Shown here: piece by piece, positions 8,286 through 17,077 of the stretch
Numbering within the stretch: position 1 is the first letter of the stretch
Layout of the letters: each line of letters opens with the position of its first letter
Assembly: GCF_016807185.1 (NCBI RefSeq)
Contig: NZ_JAEVYN010000002.1
Coordinates: forward strand, 862,528 to 926,527
Origin: Leptolyngbya sp. Cla-17
Lineage (GTDB): Bacteria > Cyanobacteriota > Cyanobacteriia > Leptolyngbyales > Leptolyngbyaceae
Reading direction: 5' to 3'
Length of the DNA: 64,000 nucleotides
The notes under the pieces: generated by a model
The model's input: the letters and a program-made list of their open reading frames with translations, nothing else
What the model was told of the DNA's origin: nothing
Databases searched by the model: none
Made by a program: the position numbers and the translations under genes

Positions 8286-9719
8286 GTGAATTTTTACGAC
8301 TATGAACCAGGGGATTTTTACGACGAGCTATTTGAAGCGAAGGGGCAGCCTCGCCCCGATGCGGTGCCGTTGATTGAGCGGATTCATACGCTTGGCATGG
8401 AGGAAGTGATTCGCCGACAACAAGCGGCTCAAGTGGCTTTATTTAAGATGGGCGTGACGTTCAACGTCTACAGCGAAGGTCGCGGCGCCGAGCGGATTAT
8501 GCCGTTTGACATCATTCCCCGAATTATTTCTGCCGATGAATGGATGATCCTAGAAAAAGGATTGAAGCAGCGCATTGCTGCGCTCAATTTGTTTTTGGCA
8601 GACGTGTATGGGGATCAGAAGATTTTGAAGGATGGAATTATTCCTTCTGAAATTGTCTTCTCGGCGAGTGGTTTTTTGAAGCCCTGTATCGGCTTGCAGC
8701 CACCCAAAGGAATTTGGTGCCACATTACGGGGACGGATTTGGTGCGCGATCGCGCGGGTCAATGGTACGTGCTAGAAGATAATTTGCGGTGTCCTTCTGG
8801 GGTGTCCTACGTCCTAGAAAATCGGCGGGTAATGAAAAATACTTTTCCCGTGGTGTTCGACACGATGAAAATTCAGCCCGTTGAAGAATATGCAAGTTAT
8901 CTCTTAGAAACACTACTTAACCTTGCCCCCGATAACCTACCCGATCCGACCGTTGTAGTGCTGACTCCCGGAATTTACAACTCTGCTTATTTTGAGCATT
9001 CCTTTTTGGCGCAGCAGATGGGGGTGGAACTAGTGGAAGGGCGCGATTTGGTGATTGCTGATGGCTACTTGCAAATGCGAACCACTAAAGGATTGCAGCG
9101 CGTTGATGTGATTTATCGGCGGATTGATGACGACTTTATTGATCCCAAGGCGTTTCGGGCAGATTCATTGCTGGGAGTGCCCGGTTTGATGGATGTGTAT
9201 CGCGCTGGTAAGGTGGCGATCGCCAATGCATTAGGCACAGGCGTTGCCGATGATAAAGTGATCTACTCCTACGTTCCTGACATGATTCGCTATTACTTGA
9301 GCGAACAGCCAATTTTGGCAAATGTGCCCACCTACCTGTGCTGGGAACCGAAACAACTAAGCCATGTCTTAGAAAATTTGGACACGCTGGTGGTAAAAGC
9401 GGCGAATGAGTCCGGTGGATATGGCATGTTGATCGGTCCCCATTCTACGCCAGAGCAGCGGGAAGATTTTGCCCAGCGAATTAAGGCGTCTCCGCGCAAT
9501 TACATTGCCCAGCCGACACTATGCCTATCAAGAGTTCCGACCTTGTTGGAAGGTCAGTTTGAGGGGTGCCATGTGGATCTCCGCCCCTATATTTTGTATG
9601 GCAAAGATATCTATGTGAATCCCGGCGGGTTAACCCGCGTTGCCCTGCGGCGAGGATCATTAGTCGTGAACTCATCTCAAGGCGGTGGCAGTAAGGATAC
9701 TTGGGTCGTCTATAAATAG
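8286..9719 (+). CDS. Circularly permuted type 2 ATP-grasp protein
   Basis: 477-residue ATP-grasp ligase of the circularly permuted class (formerly DUF404/DUF407). Diagnostic stretches include GVTFNVYSEGRGAERIMPFD, WYVLEDNLRCPSGVSYVLEN, VVKAANESGGYGMLIG and HVDLRPYILYG. The start is GTG. It is the first of three same-strand genes (gaps of 17 and 14 bases) followed by alpha-E and transglutaminase genes, a well-known bacterial association that also includes the proteasome-like Anbu gene found here just downstream on the other strand. Comparative genomics predicts that such clusters make or remodel a peptide-like compound or tag; the substrate is not established. Confidence 0.92.
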   Translation: MNFYDYEPGDFYDELFEAKGQPRPDAVPLIERIHTLGMEEVIRRQQAAQVALFKMGVTFNVYSEGRGAERIMPFDIIPRIISADEWMILEKGLKQRIAALNLFLADVYGDQKILKDGIIPSEIVFSASGFLKPCIGLQPPKGIWCHITGTDLVRDRAGQWYVLEDNLRCPSGVSYVLENRRVMKNTFPVVFDTMKIQPVEEYASYLLETLLNLAPDNLPDPTVVVLTPGIYNSAYFEHSFLAQQMGVELVEGRDLVIADGYLQMRTTKGLQRVDVIYRRIDDDFIDPKAFRADSLLGVPGLMDVYRAGKVAIANALGTGVADDKVIYSYVPDMIRYYLSEQPILANVPTYLCWEPKQLSHVLENLDTLVVKAANESGGYGMLIGPHSTPEQREDFAQRIKASPRNYIAQPTLCLSRVPTLLEGQFEGCHVDLRPYILYGKDIYVNPGGLTRVALRRGSLVVNSSQGGGSKDTWVVYK

Positions 9720-9736
9720 GGGAAGTAGGGAAACGT

Positions 9737-10699
9737 ATGCTCAGTCGTGTTGCAAATTCGATTTATTGGCTGACTCGCTCTGTAGAGCGGGCGGAGAATG
9801 TGGCTCGTTTTGTTGAAGTTAACCTTAACCTGTTGCTGGATGCTCCATCTGGAGGCACACAATGGGAGCCAATTGTGCTAACTACTGGTGATTTGCCCTT
9901 GTTTCAAAAGCGCTATGGAAAAGCGACCGGAGGCAGTGTCACTCAGTTTTTGGCATTTGATGAAGACTATGCCAATTCCATTTTGTCTTGTTTGCGATCG
10001 GCGCGAGAAAATGCGAGATCGGTGCGCGAAGTGATTTCTTCAGAAATGTGGCAGCAGGTGAACTCGTTTTATCTAATGGTGGTAGAAGCGGCTCAATCGA
10101 ACACGTTGATGAATGATATTTCAGCTGTACTCAGGTTTTTTGAGGAAGTCAAACTGCAAAGTCATCTGTTTTCTGGAGTGATGGATGCCACCATGACTCA
10201 CAATGAAGGCTGGCATTTTGGACAAATTGGACGGTTAATTGAGCGTGCCGATAAGACCGCCCGTATTTTGGATGTGAAATACTACATTTTGCTGCCTTCT
10301 GTGAAAGATGTGGGCAGTTCTCTAGATGAACTGCAATGGATTGCCTTGCTAAAGTCTGCTAGTGCCTACGAAATGTATCGTAAACAAGGACAGCATCGCA
10401 TCTCGCCCAAAGGCGTTGCAGAATTTTTAATCTTAGATCGAGAGTTTCCGCGTTCGGTGCGATCGTGCGTGTTGGAGGCCGAGCGATCGCTCCACCACAT
10501 TACAGGCACACCCATTGGCAGTGGACGTATTTCGGTAGAGCGATCGCTCGGGCGACTGCGCGCCGATTTGGACTACATCACTATTGATGAGATCGTCAAC
10601 GTTGGGCTACACCAATTTTTAGAGAGCCTTCAAAGCAGGATGAATGACGTTGGCGACAAGATTTTTGAAACCTTTTTTGCCCTAGAGCCAGCCGCATAG
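9737..10699 (+). CDS. Alpha-E domain protein (DUF403)
   Basis: 320-residue, all-helical protein of the alpha-E superfamily, recognised by its start (MLSRVANSIYWLTRSVERAE) and the segment GWHFGQIGRLIERADKTARI. Alpha-E proteins nearly always accompany a type 2 circularly permuted ATP-grasp protein. They are predicted to cooperate with it in amide-bond formation or to act as an accessory subunit; the biochemistry is not shown. It lies 17 bases after the ATP-grasp gene and 14 before the transglutaminase gene, so the three are very likely co-transcribed. Confidence 0.9.
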   Translation: MLSRVANSIYWLTRSVERAENVARFVEVNLNLLLDAPSGGTQWEPIVLTTGDLPLFQKRYGKATGGSVTQFLAFDEDYANSILSCLRSARENARSVREVISSEMWQQVNSFYLMVVEAAQSNTLMNDISAVLRFFEEVKLQSHLFSGVMDATMTHNEGWHFGQIGRLIERADKTARILDVKYYILLPSVKDVGSSLDELQWIALLKSASAYEMYRKQGQHRISPKGVAEFLILDREFPRSVRSCVLEAERSLHHITGTPIGSGRISVERSLGRLRADLDYITIDEIVNVGLHQFLESLQSRMNDVGDKIFETFFALEPAA

Positions 10700-10713
10700 C
10701 TTACGAATGCTGA

Positions 10714-11619
10714 ATGAATCCTCATTCGCTGTCCCCTATTCCCTCGAAACTTGTGCGTTATCAAATTGAACACACCACTGACTACATTTATCAGCAGGCC
10801 GTTACCTTGCAGCCTCATGTGGTGCGGTTGCGCCCTCGCAGCGATGGTAGCCAAATTCTGCATTCTTTCAGCATCACAGTCGTGCCACAGCCCAAACAGC
10901 AGGCGCAACTCGTCGATTTGGATGGCAACTCGCTGGTTCAGCTTTGGTTTGATTCAAGTCCAACCGAATCGCTTGTGATTCGCACTGTTTCTGATGTGGA
11001 AACATCCCGTTTAAATCCATTCGATTACTTTTTGGAGCCTTGGGCAGTCAGCCTTCCAGCAGATTATCCAGCATCGCTGTTGGTGCAGTTGCAACCCTAC
11101 CTGCTGGGGCAACAGCCAGGATATACCAGTTCGATTGATCCGATCGCGGCTCAACTTGCTCAAGATCTATGGCTTCAGGCAAATGGAGAGCCGCTCACCT
11201 TTCTGTCGCTATTAAATCAGCACATTTATCAGGATTGTCAATACACGCTTCGGGAGACAGGCGATCCGTTACCAGCCGGAGTTACTTGGAAGGAGCGATC
11301 GGGGTCATGCCGAGATTTTGCCGTGCTATTTGTGGAAGTTTGTCGGGCGATCGGGCTGGCGGCGCGGTTCGTCAGTGGTTATCAGGAGGGCGACCTGGAT
11401 AACCCAGAGCGGCATCTCCACGCTTGGGCAGAGGTCTATTTACCGGGCGGCGGTTGGCGCGGGTATGACCCAACCCAGGGGTTAGCAGTTGCCGATCGCC
11501 ATATTGCTCTAGTTGCCAGCAACTCGTCTCGATATGCCGCTCCTGTAGCTGGCTCATTTACCCCTAGTGGCGTTCGATCTTCTATGACCTACAAATTAGC
11601 CATTAGACCTTTACCCTAG
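10714..11619 (+). CDS. Transglutaminase-like cysteine protease family protein
   Basis: 301-residue protein with an N-terminal beta domain (YQIEHTTDYIYQQAVTLQPH, the bacterial transglutaminase-like N-terminal region) and a transglutaminase-like core. The catalytic triad is readable: Cys in RSGSCRDFAVLF, His in RHLHAWAEVYLPG and Asp in RGYDPTQG. It likely hydrolyses or transfers peptide amide bonds in the cytoplasm; no signal peptide is seen. It closes the operon after the ATP-grasp and alpha-E genes. Its 3' end is followed by an inverted repeat at 11629-11667. Confidence 0.92.
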   Translation: MNPHSLSPIPSKLVRYQIEHTTDYIYQQAVTLQPHVVRLRPRSDGSQILHSFSITVVPQPKQQAQLVDLDGNSLVQLWFDSSPTESLVIRTVSDVETSRLNPFDYFLEPWAVSLPADYPASLLVQLQPYLLGQQPGYTSSIDPIAAQLAQDLWLQANGEPLTFLSLLNQHIYQDCQYTLRETGDPLPAGVTWKERSGSCRDFAVLFVEVCRAIGLAARFVSGYQEGDLDNPERHLHAWAEVYLPGGGWRGYDPTQGLAVADRHIALVASNSSRYAAPVAGSFTPSGVRSSMTYKLAIRPLP

Positions 11620-11628
11620 TGTTTCTTA

Positions 11629-11667
11629 AAGAAAGAAGGAACTGGCGTTCAAAAAGCCTTCTTTCTT
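11629..11667. terminator. Inverted repeat between convergent operons
   Basis: AAGAAAGAAGG at 11629-11639 pairs perfectly with CCTTCTTTCTT at 11657-11667 across a 17-base loop. It lies ten bases after the transglutaminase stop and before the convergent Anbu gene. It could terminate either strand, although the following sequence is not strongly T-rich. The remaining spacer to 11830 shows no gene. Confidence 0.45.
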
Positions 11668-11830
11668 AGGTGAAAGGATTGGAATATATAGCGTTTTCGG
11701 CTCCTGTGAGGTACAAACTAAAGGCTCAAACCCTTGCTTTCTATTATTCTTCCTGTACTTCATCCAACAGAGAACCGCTATAGTTTGTTTTCTACGAGAG
11801 GGCAAATTAGGTGCCCAATGCGTAGGTCTG

Positions 11831-12598
11831 TTAATCCGTAAGATTGTTCGTTTGAGGAAACTCAAGATAATGCTCCCAATCGACATCGGGCATGCGATCG
11901 AAGGCTTCTCTCAAAGAAACTTCCCATAAACGGCGCATTTGCGACAGGTAGGGTGCTTCTAATTCCAGTCTCAGTTCGTAGCGAATTTTGAAGGAATCTT
12001 TTTCGTACATCACTAGGTTGATGGGTGGTCCCACGGAAATGTTGGATTTCATCGTGGAGTCGATAGAGAGGAGTGCACATTTGGCGGCGGCTTCTAACGA
12101 GGTGTCAAAGTTAAGGATGCGATCGAGAATAGGTTTGCCATACTTCGCTTCACCAATTTGCAGAAAAGGGGTGTCTTTGGAAGCCTGAATGCAATTTCCC
12201 TGGCTATAGATGAGAAACAGTCCTGGTGCTTCGCCTTTGATCTGTCCACCTAGCAAAAAGCTGCATTGGAAATCAATCCGATCTTTTTCAAGCCATTGAC
12301 GGTCTTGTTCGCGAATTTGTCGAACCTTGCCGCCAATATACCGGGCAATTTCATAGAGGCTACCCAGGGCATGAAGATTTGCTTCGGCTTGGGTTTCAAT
12401 ATCTCGGCGTAGCAAGTTGAGGACGGCTTGCGTCATTGATAGGTTTCCCGCTGTGCAAAGCACAATCGCGCGATCGCCTAGCAGAGAAAAATCAAATAGC
12501 TTTTGATGGGTCGAAACGTAATCTACTCCGGCGTTGGTGCGAGAATCCGCTGCCATAATCAGCCCCGCATCCGTAATAATCCCAAGGCAATAGGTCAT
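11831..12598 (-). CDS. Anbu-type proteasome-like peptidase
   Basis: 255-residue member of the Ntn-hydrolase proteasome family, most like Anbu (ancestral beta subunit, HslV-like). The sequence begins Met-Thr-Tyr-Cys, so removal of Met exposes the nucleophilic Thr without a propeptide. AADSRTNAGVDYVST matches the conserved proteasomal region with catalytic Asp and Lys neighbours (QKLFDF), and LCTAGNLSMTQAV follows. It faces the ATP-grasp/alpha-E/transglutaminase operon, the partnership in which Anbu usually occurs, although here it is convergent rather than co-directional. The role may be degradation of a product made by that operon; this is inference. Confidence 0.88.
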   Translation of the reverse strand: MTYCLGIITDAGLIMAADSRTNAGVDYVSTHQKLFDFSLLGDRAIVLCTAGNLSMTQAVLNLLRRDIETQAEANLHALGSLYEIARYIGGKVRQIREQDRQWLEKDRIDFQCSFLLGGQIKGEAPGLFLIYSQGNCIQASKDTPFLQIGEAKYGKPILDRILNFDTSLEAAAKCALLSIDSTMKSNISVGPPINLVMYEKDSFKIRYELRLELEAPYLSQMRRLWEVSLREAFDRMPDVDWEHYLEFPQTNNLTD

Positions 12599-12784
12599 GC
12601 AGCCAGCAAAAAATAATAATCTTTTCGATTTTAAAGCGGTTGGAAGAAACTGAGAAAAAACTGTTAGTCAAAAATTGTGGTTCATGTGCAGTCAAGGTTT
12701 TTTGAGTGGCAAAAACTCTCACCAAATAACCTCTCAATCATCCCCTATCTGTCGAATCAAAGTTGACAGGCTGCTAGGTATATT

Positions 12785-13210
12785 TTATGTGCGGTTAATT
12801 GACAGTAGCTGGCGATCAAGAAAGACCATCAAGTCTTTAATGGTTGCAAGAGTTTCTAGGTTAATCTCTTCGCCCAAATCAATCTCAAATTGGGTGAAAA
12901 AATCTTGTTGGAGTGATTGCTCCCAATCAAACCAGCAAACCAGCGAGAGATGTAAATCTTCTTGGAGGCGATCGCTAGGATGAATTCTGCCGCAATCCAG
13001 TCCTGAATAGCTGGGTAGGTGCCAATAAATGAAACTAGAGAGTTGTGGCGTAATGTTGAGAGATTGCCAAAATTTCTGATGCCAACCTTCTGGAGTCAGC
13101 CGGGAGCGATCGCCCAGCATCCGATTCACGCGCCGCCTCATTCGCAGATCAGGGCTGAGATCGGGGTAAGTTTTGAGACTATAAAAAAAGCTTTTGAGCA
13201 AACGCCACAT
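12785..13210 (-). CDS. Conserved hypothetical protein, possibly acyl-carrier-like fold
   Basis: 141 residues from the ATG at 13210; a GTG at 13237 would add nine. I do not recognise a named family. The N-terminus is basic and aromatic (MWRLLKSFFYSLKTYPDLSP). The C-terminal third, IHPSDRLQEDLHLS followed by WFDWEQSL and FEIDLGEEI, recalls the spacing of small acyl-carrier-like DUF1493 proteins, but there is no obvious phosphopantetheine Ser motif. It stands alone between Anbu and lpxB, all on the minus strand with gaps over 100 bases. Confidence 0.6.
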   Translation of the reverse strand: MWRLLKSFFYSLKTYPDLSPDLRMRRRVNRMLGDRSRLTPEGWHQKFWQSLNITPQLSSFIYWHLPSYSGLDCGRIHPSDRLQEDLHLSLVCWFDWEQSLQQDFFTQFEIDLGEEINLETLATIKDLMVFLDRQLLSINRT

Positions 13211-13333
13211 GCACCAATCACCACCCACGAAACTCACTGAACTTTTATAAGTATTCCCAGGGAGTAAGAGAGATGCTTAGATTGTCAAAGACTTTATTTT
13301 GAGGGATATAGGAAAGGGAGTTGAAGACAGAGG

Positions 13334-14593
13334 CTAAGAGCTATGATCTTCCCCTTTCGATGAGGGCAGCAACTCTAATATTTCTTGAGCGGCGCGATCG
13401 CAAACTCCAGGCTCACCCAATGCCTGAGCCATTTCCTGATAGTTTTCCAGCATTGTTTGCCGACGCTGAGGATTTAATAGCAAGTCCAAGGATTCTTTGG
13501 TCAGGTTTTCTGCCGTTGCCTGCTCTTGCAAAAACTCTGGCACAATTGGCTTCATCATCACTAAGTTGGGCGGCGACACAAACGGCACTGCAAACTTTAA
13601 TACTCGGTTTAAGATCCAGGCAGTGACTGCGTTTACTTTATATAAAACGACCTGTGGCACGTTGAGTAGCGCGATTTCTAAATTGACGGTGCCCGATTTA
13701 GTAATTGCCAAATCTGCTGCTGCGATCGCCCGCAGAGTAGTAGAAGCATCGCTACGGGGGTCAGCATATTGAGTGTGAGCAGAGGAATCATTCAACACTG
13801 TTGCCCGGAGCCCATAAGTTTGAATGGCTCGCTCAATCGCTGGGCGATATTTTTCAAGAGCTAAGGGAATCCAGAAATGAACCTTGGGCAGTTTGCTTTG
13901 CAGCGCTTGAGCAGCTTGGCAGATGACTGGCAATAGGTAGTGAATTTCTTGCTGGCGAGAAGCGGGTAACAGCACCACTGCAATTTGGTCGGGAGGAATA
14001 CCCAAGACTGCACGGGCTGTTTCGCGATCGGGTGCTGTTTGAAGGCGATCGATTAGGGGATGCCCTACCCAACTGACCTTCGCACCCTTTTTTTGAAAAT
14101 AGCGCGCTTCCTCTGGAAAAATTGCCAAAACCCGCTGAGTTGCCCGGACAATCAAATCGGATCGAAAAATTTTGACTCCCCAAAACCAGCCGTCTCCCCA
14201 AACCCACTCTTGAGGTGCAATGTAATACACTACGGGCACTTGTGGGGAATGGGTTGATAAATACTCGCAGAAAACGAGGTTGGGTCCCATGTAGTCAATT
14301 AAAACTACCAGATCGGGCGGATGTTGTTTAAAATACTGTTTAACTTGGCGCTGCACCTTTAGCACCGGCATGACAAAACGCAATGATTCAAAAATACCGA
14401 CGGAGCCAATCGCGGTCGTATGTCCCAGGAGTTTTGCTCCGGCGGTTGCCATGCGATCGCCACCCAATGCAAAAATTTCTAGCTGCAATCCTTTTGCTTG
14501 AGCGTGTCGCTGCAAAGCTTCCACCAGGAGTGCCCCTTGCATATCTCCAGAAACCTCACCCGTGCTAATAAAAATGCGTGCAGTTTTGCTCAT
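13334..14593 (-). CDS. lpxB: Lipid-A-disaccharide synthase
   Basis: Glycosyltransferase that joins UDP-diacylglucosamine and lipid X to give the lipid A disaccharide at the cytoplasmic membrane. The start MSKTARIFISTGEVSGDMQG (ATG 14593) fits the family; a longer frame begins ten codons upstream. Conserved regions include VVLIDYMGPN, YYIAPQEWVWG, FPEEARYFQKKG, WVGHPLID, ITKSGTVNLEIAL and VPEFLQEQATAENL. At 419 residues it is slightly longer than proteobacterial LpxB. It is the last gene of the run bamA-lpxC-fabZ-lpxA-lpxB, although the 64-base gap to lpxA allows a separate promoter. Confidence 0.95.
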   Translation of the reverse strand: MSKTARIFISTGEVSGDMQGALLVEALQRHAQAKGLQLEIFALGGDRMATAGAKLLGHTTAIGSVGIFESLRFVMPVLKVQRQVKQYFKQHPPDLVVLIDYMGPNLVFCEYLSTHSPQVPVVYYIAPQEWVWGDGWFWGVKIFRSDLIVRATQRVLAIFPEEARYFQKKGAKVSWVGHPLIDRLQTAPDRETARAVLGIPPDQIAVVLLPASRQQEIHYLLPVICQAAQALQSKLPKVHFWIPLALEKYRPAIERAIQTYGLRATVLNDSSAHTQYADPRSDASTTLRAIAAADLAITKSGTVNLEIALLNVPQVVLYKVNAVTAWILNRVLKFAVPFVSPPNLVMMKPIVPEFLQEQATAENLTKESLDLLLNPQRRQTMLENYQEMAQALGEPGVCDRAAQEILELLPSSKGEDHSS

Positions 14594-14657
14594 TAGATAG
14601 GGAGTGACCAGTAGGGGCAGCAAACGTCATTTGCATTGAGCAGTCAAGCTAAGCTTC

Positions 14658-15482
14658 TTATTCTTCAGTTTCGTCGGTTTTTGCGCCCGGAGTAGAGCCT
14701 CGTCGCCCTGCTTGTTTAGATAGCTTCAGAAACTGATAGAGATGTTGAAGATAGTCATTGTTCACTAATTGTTCTAGTTTTTCTGTCGCTTCGCTAAGGG
14801 TTAAATCGGAGCGATAGAGTAGCCGAAATGCTTGCTTTAATGACTGGAAGACTTTGCCTTCCTCGATATCCATCAGTCCTGCTCGTTTAAGACCCACTAC
14901 ATTGAGCGATCGCACCCGTGAAGTATGTCCTTCAACCAACATATAGGGAGGCACATCGCGAGTAATGCGGCTCATTCCGCCGACCATTGCTAGCCGCCCA
15001 ATCCGCACGCCTTGATGAACCCCACTCATGCCGCCAATTCGCGCTTCTGATTCAATATGAACATCGCCACCCAAAGACACCGCATTGGTGATGATGACAT
15101 TATTTTCGATTACACAGTTATGGGCAACGTGAGTATACGCCATGAGCAAATTGCCGTTCCCAATGAGGGTCATCTCATCCGCATAGGTGGCACAGTTAAT
15201 CGTGACGTACTCTCGAATGTGATTATCATTACCAATCTTGACCAGGCTTTCTGTTCCGTCATATTTTTTATCCTGGGATGCCAACCCGATCGCGGCACCT
15301 GGAAAAATTTGATTTCGCTCTCCAATTTCTGTCCACCCATCCAGCACAACATGGGAGCCAATCACTGTGTCTGCTCCCACCTTCACATTCGCACCAACCA
15401 CGGCGTAGGGTTGCACCTTTACAGTCGGGTGTAGCTCGGCACCAGGATGAATAACGGCGGTTGGATGAATCAGAGTTGCCAT
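14658..15482 (-). CDS. lpxA: Acyl-ACP--UDP-N-acetylglucosamine O-acyltransferase
   Basis: First enzyme of lipid A synthesis, transferring an acyl chain from acyl-ACP to UDP-GlcNAc. The 274-residue protein has a left-handed beta-helix of hexapeptide repeats (IHPTAVIHPGAELHPTVKVQ onward), the catalytic His in MAYTHVAHNCVI, the typical GMSGVHQGVRIG and GLKRAG segments, and a C-terminal helical domain. The tail after residue 255 is Lys/Arg/Glu-rich and unconserved. It follows fabZ by 68 bases within the lpx cluster. Confidence 0.95.
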   Translation of the reverse strand: MATLIHPTAVIHPGAELHPTVKVQPYAVVGANVKVGADTVIGSHVVLDGWTEIGERNQIFPGAAIGLASQDKKYDGTESLVKIGNDNHIREYVTINCATYADEMTLIGNGNLLMAYTHVAHNCVIENNVIITNAVSLGGDVHIESEARIGGMSGVHQGVRIGRLAMVGGMSRITRDVPPYMLVEGHTSRVRSLNVVGLKRAGLMDIEEGKVFQSLKQAFRLLYRSDLTLSEATEKLEQLVNNDYLQHLYQFLKLSKQAGRRGSTPGAKTDETEE

Positions 15483-15550
15483 AAAAGTGATGAGTGATAA
15501 AATGATGAGCTTTTGGATTTGAGTTGGAAAAACTCGAAGCTCAAGTCGCC

Positions 15551-16090
15551 TTAGTCTACCAGCGAAAACATGAATTCGCCTTCGGCTGCAAGTTGCCCAT
15601 CGACTTCAGCACGACCTCGCATTTTGCCAAACCGACGACGTTTTACGCTGATTAGTTCTACGGTCATAACCAGTCGATCTCCGGGAACAACCGGACGGCG
15701 AAAACGAACCTTATCAATGCCTGCAAACATAAATAAGCCGCCTTTGAGATCCGCCATCTGAGTTAGCACAATACCGCCAACCTGTGCCATTGCTTCCACA
15801 ATTAGCACACCCGGCATAATCGGACGACCCGGAAAATGTCCTTGAAAATGGGGTTCGTTGAAGGTGACATTTTTAATGCCAACAGCGTACTGTCCAGGTA
15901 CGTAGTCAATGATGCGATCGACTAAAGCAAAGGGGTAACGATGGGGCAGTAATTTTTGAATGTCTTCGAGCGATAAAACAGTCGTGCCAGAAGCTACAGC
16001 ATTCGTTGAAGTGTCTGTTTCAAGCTGGGCAGGACTCTGTTTGTGGGTGGGCACTGCATCAGCAGTATTGACATCAGTAAAGATTGACAT
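15551..16090 (-). CDS. fabZ: 3-hydroxyacyl-ACP dehydratase FabZ
   Basis: Dehydrates beta-hydroxyacyl-ACP in fatty acid elongation and competes with the lipid A pathway for hydroxyacyl-ACP, hence its place among lpx genes. The hot-dog fold shows the catalytic His in LPHRYPFALVDRI and Glu in GHFPGRPIMPGVLIVEAMAQ. At 179 residues it has about 35 extra polar N-terminal residues compared with E. coli FabZ. Those residues lack obvious conservation, so an internal start is possible, but no better ATG is present before the conserved LSLEDIQKLLPHR. Confidence 0.93.
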   Translation of the reverse strand: MSIFTDVNTADAVPTHKQSPAQLETDTSTNAVASGTTVLSLEDIQKLLPHRYPFALVDRIIDYVPGQYAVGIKNVTFNEPHFQGHFPGRPIMPGVLIVEAMAQVGGIVLTQMADLKGGLFMFAGIDKVRFRRPVVPGDRLVMTVELISVKRRRFGKMRGRAEVDGQLAAEGEFMFSLVD

Positions 16091-16159
16091 GGGCAGAGTT
16101 AATAAGCGTGCGATGTCGAGAAGTGTGGAATATCATTGGTAGCTCCGTCCCCGACCTTA

Positions 16160-17077
16160 TCATGATTGTGGCGTTACAGGCTGCTTGATTCGTAGCGCAT
16201 TCAGCGATCGCGCAAGTTGCGTATGTAACGAATGGCTGGCTTTGTACGCCATAAAATGAGCAGTCGGAATTTCTAATAAACTCAAATCTCCTACCAAATC
16301 CAACAGTTTGTGACGTGCAGGCTCGTTTGAAAATCTCAAAGGTGGATTAACCCACCCTTCAGCACTACATACCAAAGCGTTGTCTAAACTGCCCCCTTTA
16401 ATCAACCCATTTGCCCGCAGATATTCGATTTGGTGAGCTAAACCAAAGGTACGAGCTGGGGCAATTTCGGCAGCAAACGATGAATCAACAGTGAAGTGAG
16501 CCGCATTAGGTGACCAGCTATGCCACTGATTACCGATCGCCGCCAGGTCAAAATCAATGCCATAGGTAAACCGCAGTTCAGCAGCGGGGAGCGCCGCAAC
16601 AAAGGCATCTCCCTCACGAATCCAAATCGGGGACTGCAACGACCAGGTTAAACGAGGTGCTGTTTGAGCAACCACTCCCGCTTGGGCGATCGCGGCTGTC
16701 CACTCCTGCGCTGAGCCATCTAGCACTGGAGCTTCTGCCCCGTCAATCTCAATGCGGGCATTGTCCACACCCATACCTGCCAATGCCGCCAGCAAATGTT
16801 CCACCGTGCGAACTGTTGCCTTGCCAGCAGCCAGCTCAGTTGACAGCATTGTTTGCCCAACGGCATCAATACGGGCAGAAATTTCAGGAGAATCTGGCAG
16901 ATCAACTCGGATAAACCTTCGCCCTGAGCCTGTTGGTGCTGGCAACACTCGAACCTGCGTGAACAATCCCGTATGCAGCCCAATCCCTGACCGAGTAAAC
17001 TCACCCCCCAACGTTTGCTGAGCAGGTGCCGAAGATTCCAACGTTTGATTTTTCTGACTCTGGACTTCTGACTCCAT
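16160..17077 (-). CDS. lpxC: UDP-3-O-acyl-N-acetylglucosamine deacetylase
   Basis: Zinc amidase catalysing the committed step of lipid A synthesis. The sequence shows TVEHLLAALAGMGVDNARIE (first zinc His), the KGGSLDNALV stretch, and EPARHKLLDLVGDL with the other His and Asp ligands. The 305-residue length is normal, with a short N-terminal extension before QTLGGEFTRSGIGLHTG. Its ATG shares one base with the bamA stop (TAATG at 17077), implying translational coupling with the upstream gene. Confidence 0.95.
   Translation of the reverse strand: MESEVQSQKNQTLESSAPAQQTLGGEFTRSGIGLHTGLFTQVRVLPAPTGSGRRFIRVDLPDSPEISARIDAVGQTMLSTELAAGKATVRTVEHLLAALAGMGVDNARIEIDGAEAPVLDGSAQEWTAAIAQAGVVAQTAPRLTWSLQSPIWIREGDAFVAALPAAELRFTYGIDFDLAAIGNQWHSWSPNAAHFTVDSSFAAEIAPARTFGLAHQIEYLRANGLIKGGSLDNALVCSAEGWVNPPLRFSNEPARHKLLDLVGDLSLLEIPTAHFMAYKASHSLHTQLARSLNALRIKQPVTPQS

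Noticed and set aside
11626..11886. Minus-strand 86-codon frame downstream of Anbu
   Set aside because: It overlaps the Anbu 3' end in another frame and the terminator; no coding character.
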